From JASLBX01 sp036373915 (GTDB lineage: Bacteria; Actinomycetota; Actinomycetes; Jiangellales; Jiangellaceae): 23,931 nt of DNA. The DNA lies in assembly GCA_036373915.1 (NCBI GenBank), contig DASUUU010000099.1, positions 1 to 23,931 of the forward strand. Reading direction: 5' to 3'. The translations under genes and the position numbers were made by a program. The notes under the pieces were generated by a model, which was not told the DNA's origin, made no database searches, and was given only the letters and a program-made list of their open reading frames with translations. The first letter of the stretch is position 1. Each line of letters opens with the position of its first letter. This document shows, piece after piece, positions 22,186 to 23,931 of the stretch.

Positions 22186-22710
22186 ATGCCGTTCTGCACC
22201 CAGTGCGGTCACGAGAATCCCGCAGACGCGAAGTTCTGCTCCCAGTGCGGCTCGCGTCTGGTGACCGCGCCCGCTGCCGAGTCGGCTGCCGAAGTCACCA
22301 GCACTATGGCGCTGCAGCGTGAGGATGTAGAGCGCGAAGAGGTCGGCGACCTCGGCCCGGCCGACCAGGCGGCGGTCGACGCGCTGCCCGCCGGTAGCGC
22401 GCTGCTCGCGGTCCTGCGCGGACCGAACGCCGGCAGTCGCTTCCTGCTCGACACTGACGTGGTCAAGGCCGGACGCCACCCGGATTCGGACATCTTCCTG
22501 GATGATGTCACGGTGTCGCGGCGGCACGCCGAATTCCGGCGCACGCCGGAGGGCTTTGTGGTCACGGACGTGGGGAGTCTGAACGGCACGTACGTGAATC
22601 GCGACCGGATCGACGAGGTGCTGCTCAAGGGCGGCGACGAGGTCCAGGTCGGCAAGTACCGGTTGGTCTACTACGCGAGTCAGCAAGGGTTCGGAGGCGG
22701 CGTGCGGTGA
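22186..22710 (+). CDS. garA: GarA-like FHA protein with N-terminal zinc ribbon
   Basis: This 174-residue protein has an N-terminal zinc ribbon, CTQCGHENPADAKFCSQCG (Cys4, 7, 18, 21). A linker with EVTSTMALQ (Thr38/Thr40) follows, at the place where mycobacterial GarA has its PknB/PknG-phosphorylated ETTS site. A forkhead-associated domain at about 72-163 carries GRHPDSDI, SRRH (111-114) and NGTYVN (133-138). GarA binds 2-oxoglutarate-consuming and glutamate-metabolism enzymes through its FHA domain until phosphorylation closes it. The same switch is likely here. The zinc ribbon is an addition relative to M. tuberculosis GarA. The ATG has GGGAGGA about 9 nt upstream. The stop overlaps the next start as GTGA. 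Confidence 0.9.
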   Translation: MPFCTQCGHENPADAKFCSQCGSRLVTAPAAESAAEVTSTMALQREDVEREEVGDLGPADQAAVDALPAGSALLAVLRGPNAGSRFLLDTDVVKAGRHPDSDIFLDDVTVSRRHAEFRRTPEGFVVTDVGSLNGTYVNRDRIDEVLLKGGDEVQVGKYRLVYYASQQGFGGGVR

Positions 22711-23429
22711 GCGCGCTTCCGGCGCGCCGGACTATGAGCATCGGGGAGGTGCTGGGGCAGCTTCGCGCCGACTTTCCCGACGTGACGATCTCGAAGATCC
22801 GGTTCCTGGAATCGGAGGGCCTGGTGGAGCCCGAGCGGGCACCGTCCGGCTACCGGCGGTTCAGCCATGACGACCTGGCTCGGCTGAGGTACGTTCTCAC
22901 CGTCCAGCGGGACCACTACCTGCCGCTTCGAGTGATCAAGGAGCAACTCGAGCAGCTCGACCGCGGTGTCGAGCTCGGATCGGAACCGAGCGAGGCCCCG
23001 GAACGGGGTAACCGCCCGGCCGTGCCGCATGTCGTCGCCGCGGTGGGCGCCGATCCTCGGGAAGTGCGGCTGAACCGGACCTCCCTCGTCGAGGCGGCGG
23101 GCATCACCCCCGAGTTGCTCGCGGAGCTGGAGTCGTACGGCGTTGTCGTAGCGCGCGGCGGATTCTTCGACGCCGACGGCCTGCTGATCGCGCGAACGGC
23201 GGGTGAGCTGGCGGAGTACGGGATAGAGCCACGCCATCTTCGCACCATCCTGAGCGCGGCCGAGCGCGAGGCCGGGCTCGTCGAACAGGTCGTCGCCCCG
23301 ATGCTGCGTCAACGCAACGCCGAGGCGCGCGGGCGGGCCAACGAGGTCGCCCGTGAGGTGGGCCGGCTCACCGGACGGCTACACGCCACCCTTGTGGAGT
23401 CCCGGGTTCGCCAGTTGGGTGGCCGTTGA
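22707..23429 (+). CDS. ftsR: MerR-family regulator FtsR (Rv1828-like)
   Basis: This 240-residue regulator starts with a MerR winged helix-turn-helix. MSIGEVLGQLRADFPDVTIS is followed by KIRFLESEGLVEPERAPSGY, then RRFSHDDLARLRYVL, and a long C-terminal domain with coiled and helical segments. It matches Rv1828 and corynebacterial FtsR, an activator of ftsZ, in both sequence style and position. No metal-binding cysteines are present. The GTG at 22707 overlaps the garA stop by 4 nt and has GGAGG upstream; an ATG at 22734 is an alternative that starts exactly at the helix-turn-helix. In this block it may link cell division to the GarA/gcv genes. Confidence 0.88.
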   Translation: MSALPARRTMSIGEVLGQLRADFPDVTISKIRFLESEGLVEPERAPSGYRRFSHDDLARLRYVLTVQRDHYLPLRVIKEQLEQLDRGVELGSEPSEAPERGNRPAVPHVVAAVGADPREVRLNRTSLVEAAGITPELLAELESYGVVVARGGFFDADGLLIARTAGELAEYGIEPRHLRTILSAAEREAGLVEQVVAPMLRQRNAEARGRANEVAREVGRLTGRLHATLVESRVRQLGGR

Positions 23430-23457
23430 GCCGGCGAACGTGGTCGGCGCCCTCGTG

Positions 23458-23483
23458 TGTGCGCACAGAACACGGAGTAACGT
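23458..23483 (+). promoter_or_regulatory. Palindrome and possible -10 box before the DUF151 gene
   Basis: TGTGCGCACA (23458-23467) is a perfect palindrome. TAACGT (23478-23483) is a good -10 match ending exactly 7 nt before the GTG at 23491. That spacing is typical of leaderless actinobacterial transcripts. No strong ribosome binding site precedes the GTG, which supports leaderless initiation. No clear -35 box is visible. Confidence 0.4.
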
Positions 23484-23490
23484 TGAAGCT

Positions 23491-23931
23491 GTGAAAGAGC
23501 TCGACGTGGTCGGTGTCCGGGTGGAGATGCCATCGAACCAGCCGATCGTTCTCCTTCGTGAGAGCGACGGCGAGCGTTACCTTCCCATCTGGATCGGAGC
23601 AGTAGAAGCGACTGCCATAGCGTTCGCCCAACAGGGCATGACGCCGCCGCGCCCGCTCACCCACGACCTGTTCAAAGACGTGCTCGACGCGCTGGGTGCC
23701 CGGCTGGAGCAGGTCCTTATCACCGAGATGCGTGATAGCACCTACTACGCCGAGCTCGTATTCAGCGGCGGCGTCCGGGTGAGTTCCCGCCCGTCCGACT
23801 CGATCGCCATCGCGCTGCGGACCGGAACCCCGATCTTCGCCGCCGAACCGCTGCTCGACGAGGTCGGCATCCTGATCACGGAGGGCAACGATGTCGATCG
23901 CGAGGACGAGGTGGAGCGGTTCCGCGAGTTC
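23491..23931 (+). CDS. DUF151 / bifunctional nuclease family protein (runs off right edge)
   Basis: From a GTG the frame gives 147 residues to the window edge: KELDVVGVRVEMPSNQPIVL, then LPIWIGAVEATAIAFAQQG, THDLFKDVLDALGA, a Y-Y-A-E-L strand, SSRPSDSIAIALRTGTPIFA and an acidic tail. These are the landmarks of the DUF151 (BFN) domain, corresponding to Rv1829 in M. tuberculosis. Plant and some bacterial members have been reported to have nuclease activity; the role in actinobacteria is unknown. The domain is essentially complete, and only the C-terminal tail is cut off. Confidence 0.87.
   Translation, partial: MKELDVVGVRVEMPSNQPIVLLRESDGERYLPIWIGAVEATAIAFAQQGMTPPRPLTHDLFKDVLDALGARLEQVLITEMRDSTYYAELVFSGGVRVSSRPSDSIAIALRTGTPIFAAEPLLDEVGILITEGNDVDREDEVERFREF

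Noticed and set aside
1..23931. CRISPR array or toxin-antitoxin module
   Set aside because: No regularly spaced direct repeats and no recognisable small toxin/antitoxin pair were seen.

Overview
This is a high-GC window from an actinomycete (Actinomycetota). The clearest evidence is the right-hand third. It carries the conserved actinobacterial block of a CDP-alcohol phosphatidyltransferase, DUF881, small basic protein, DUF881, gcvH, garA, a MerR regulator (ftsR) and a DUF151 nuclease-like gene, in the same order as M. tuberculosis Rv1822-Rv1829. Genus cannot be fixed from the sequence.

Positions 1-8.2 kb are accessory and rearranged. They hold the 5' end of an IS110-family transposase running off the left edge, an alpha/beta hydrolase, a decayed tyrosine-integrase 3' end, a metallophosphatase, the C-terminal remnant of a second IS110-type transposase, a six-helix membrane protein, a damaged Pth2-like gene, a GlsB/YeaQ-type membrane protein, an aminoglycoside-phosphotransferase-fold kinase, a DUF4177 protein and a DUF1992 protein. 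At 8.4-9.35 kb a SAM methyltransferase overlaps a thiamine-binding (UPF0045-like) protein.

Positions 16.84 down to 9.41 kb (minus strand) look like one nine-gene operon: TetR, FabG-like SDR, MaoC hydratase, quinone oxidoreductase-like MDR, APH-fold kinase, ACAD10/11-like acyl-CoA dehydrogenase, thiolase, second SDR and a small membrane protein. Most junctions overlap by 1-7 nt. A plausible promoter and two abutting palindromes lie just upstream of tetR. The kinase plus dehydrogenase pair resembles the two halves of eukaryotic ACAD10/11 and the LvaA/LvaC pair of bacterial levulinate catabolism, so the operon probably degrades a 4-hydroxy (or similarly blocked) acyl-CoA by phosphorylation, elimination and beta-oxidation. 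This is the most interesting system in the window.

Positions 17-18.8 kb hold a PIG-L family deacetylase and a group-2 sigma-70 factor (minus strand) with a strong hairpin between them. From 18.97 kb to the right edge the conserved plus-strand block links membrane lipid synthesis, cell-division-associated membrane proteins, glycine cleavage and GarA/FHA signalling. No tRNA, rRNA or CRISPR array was seen.
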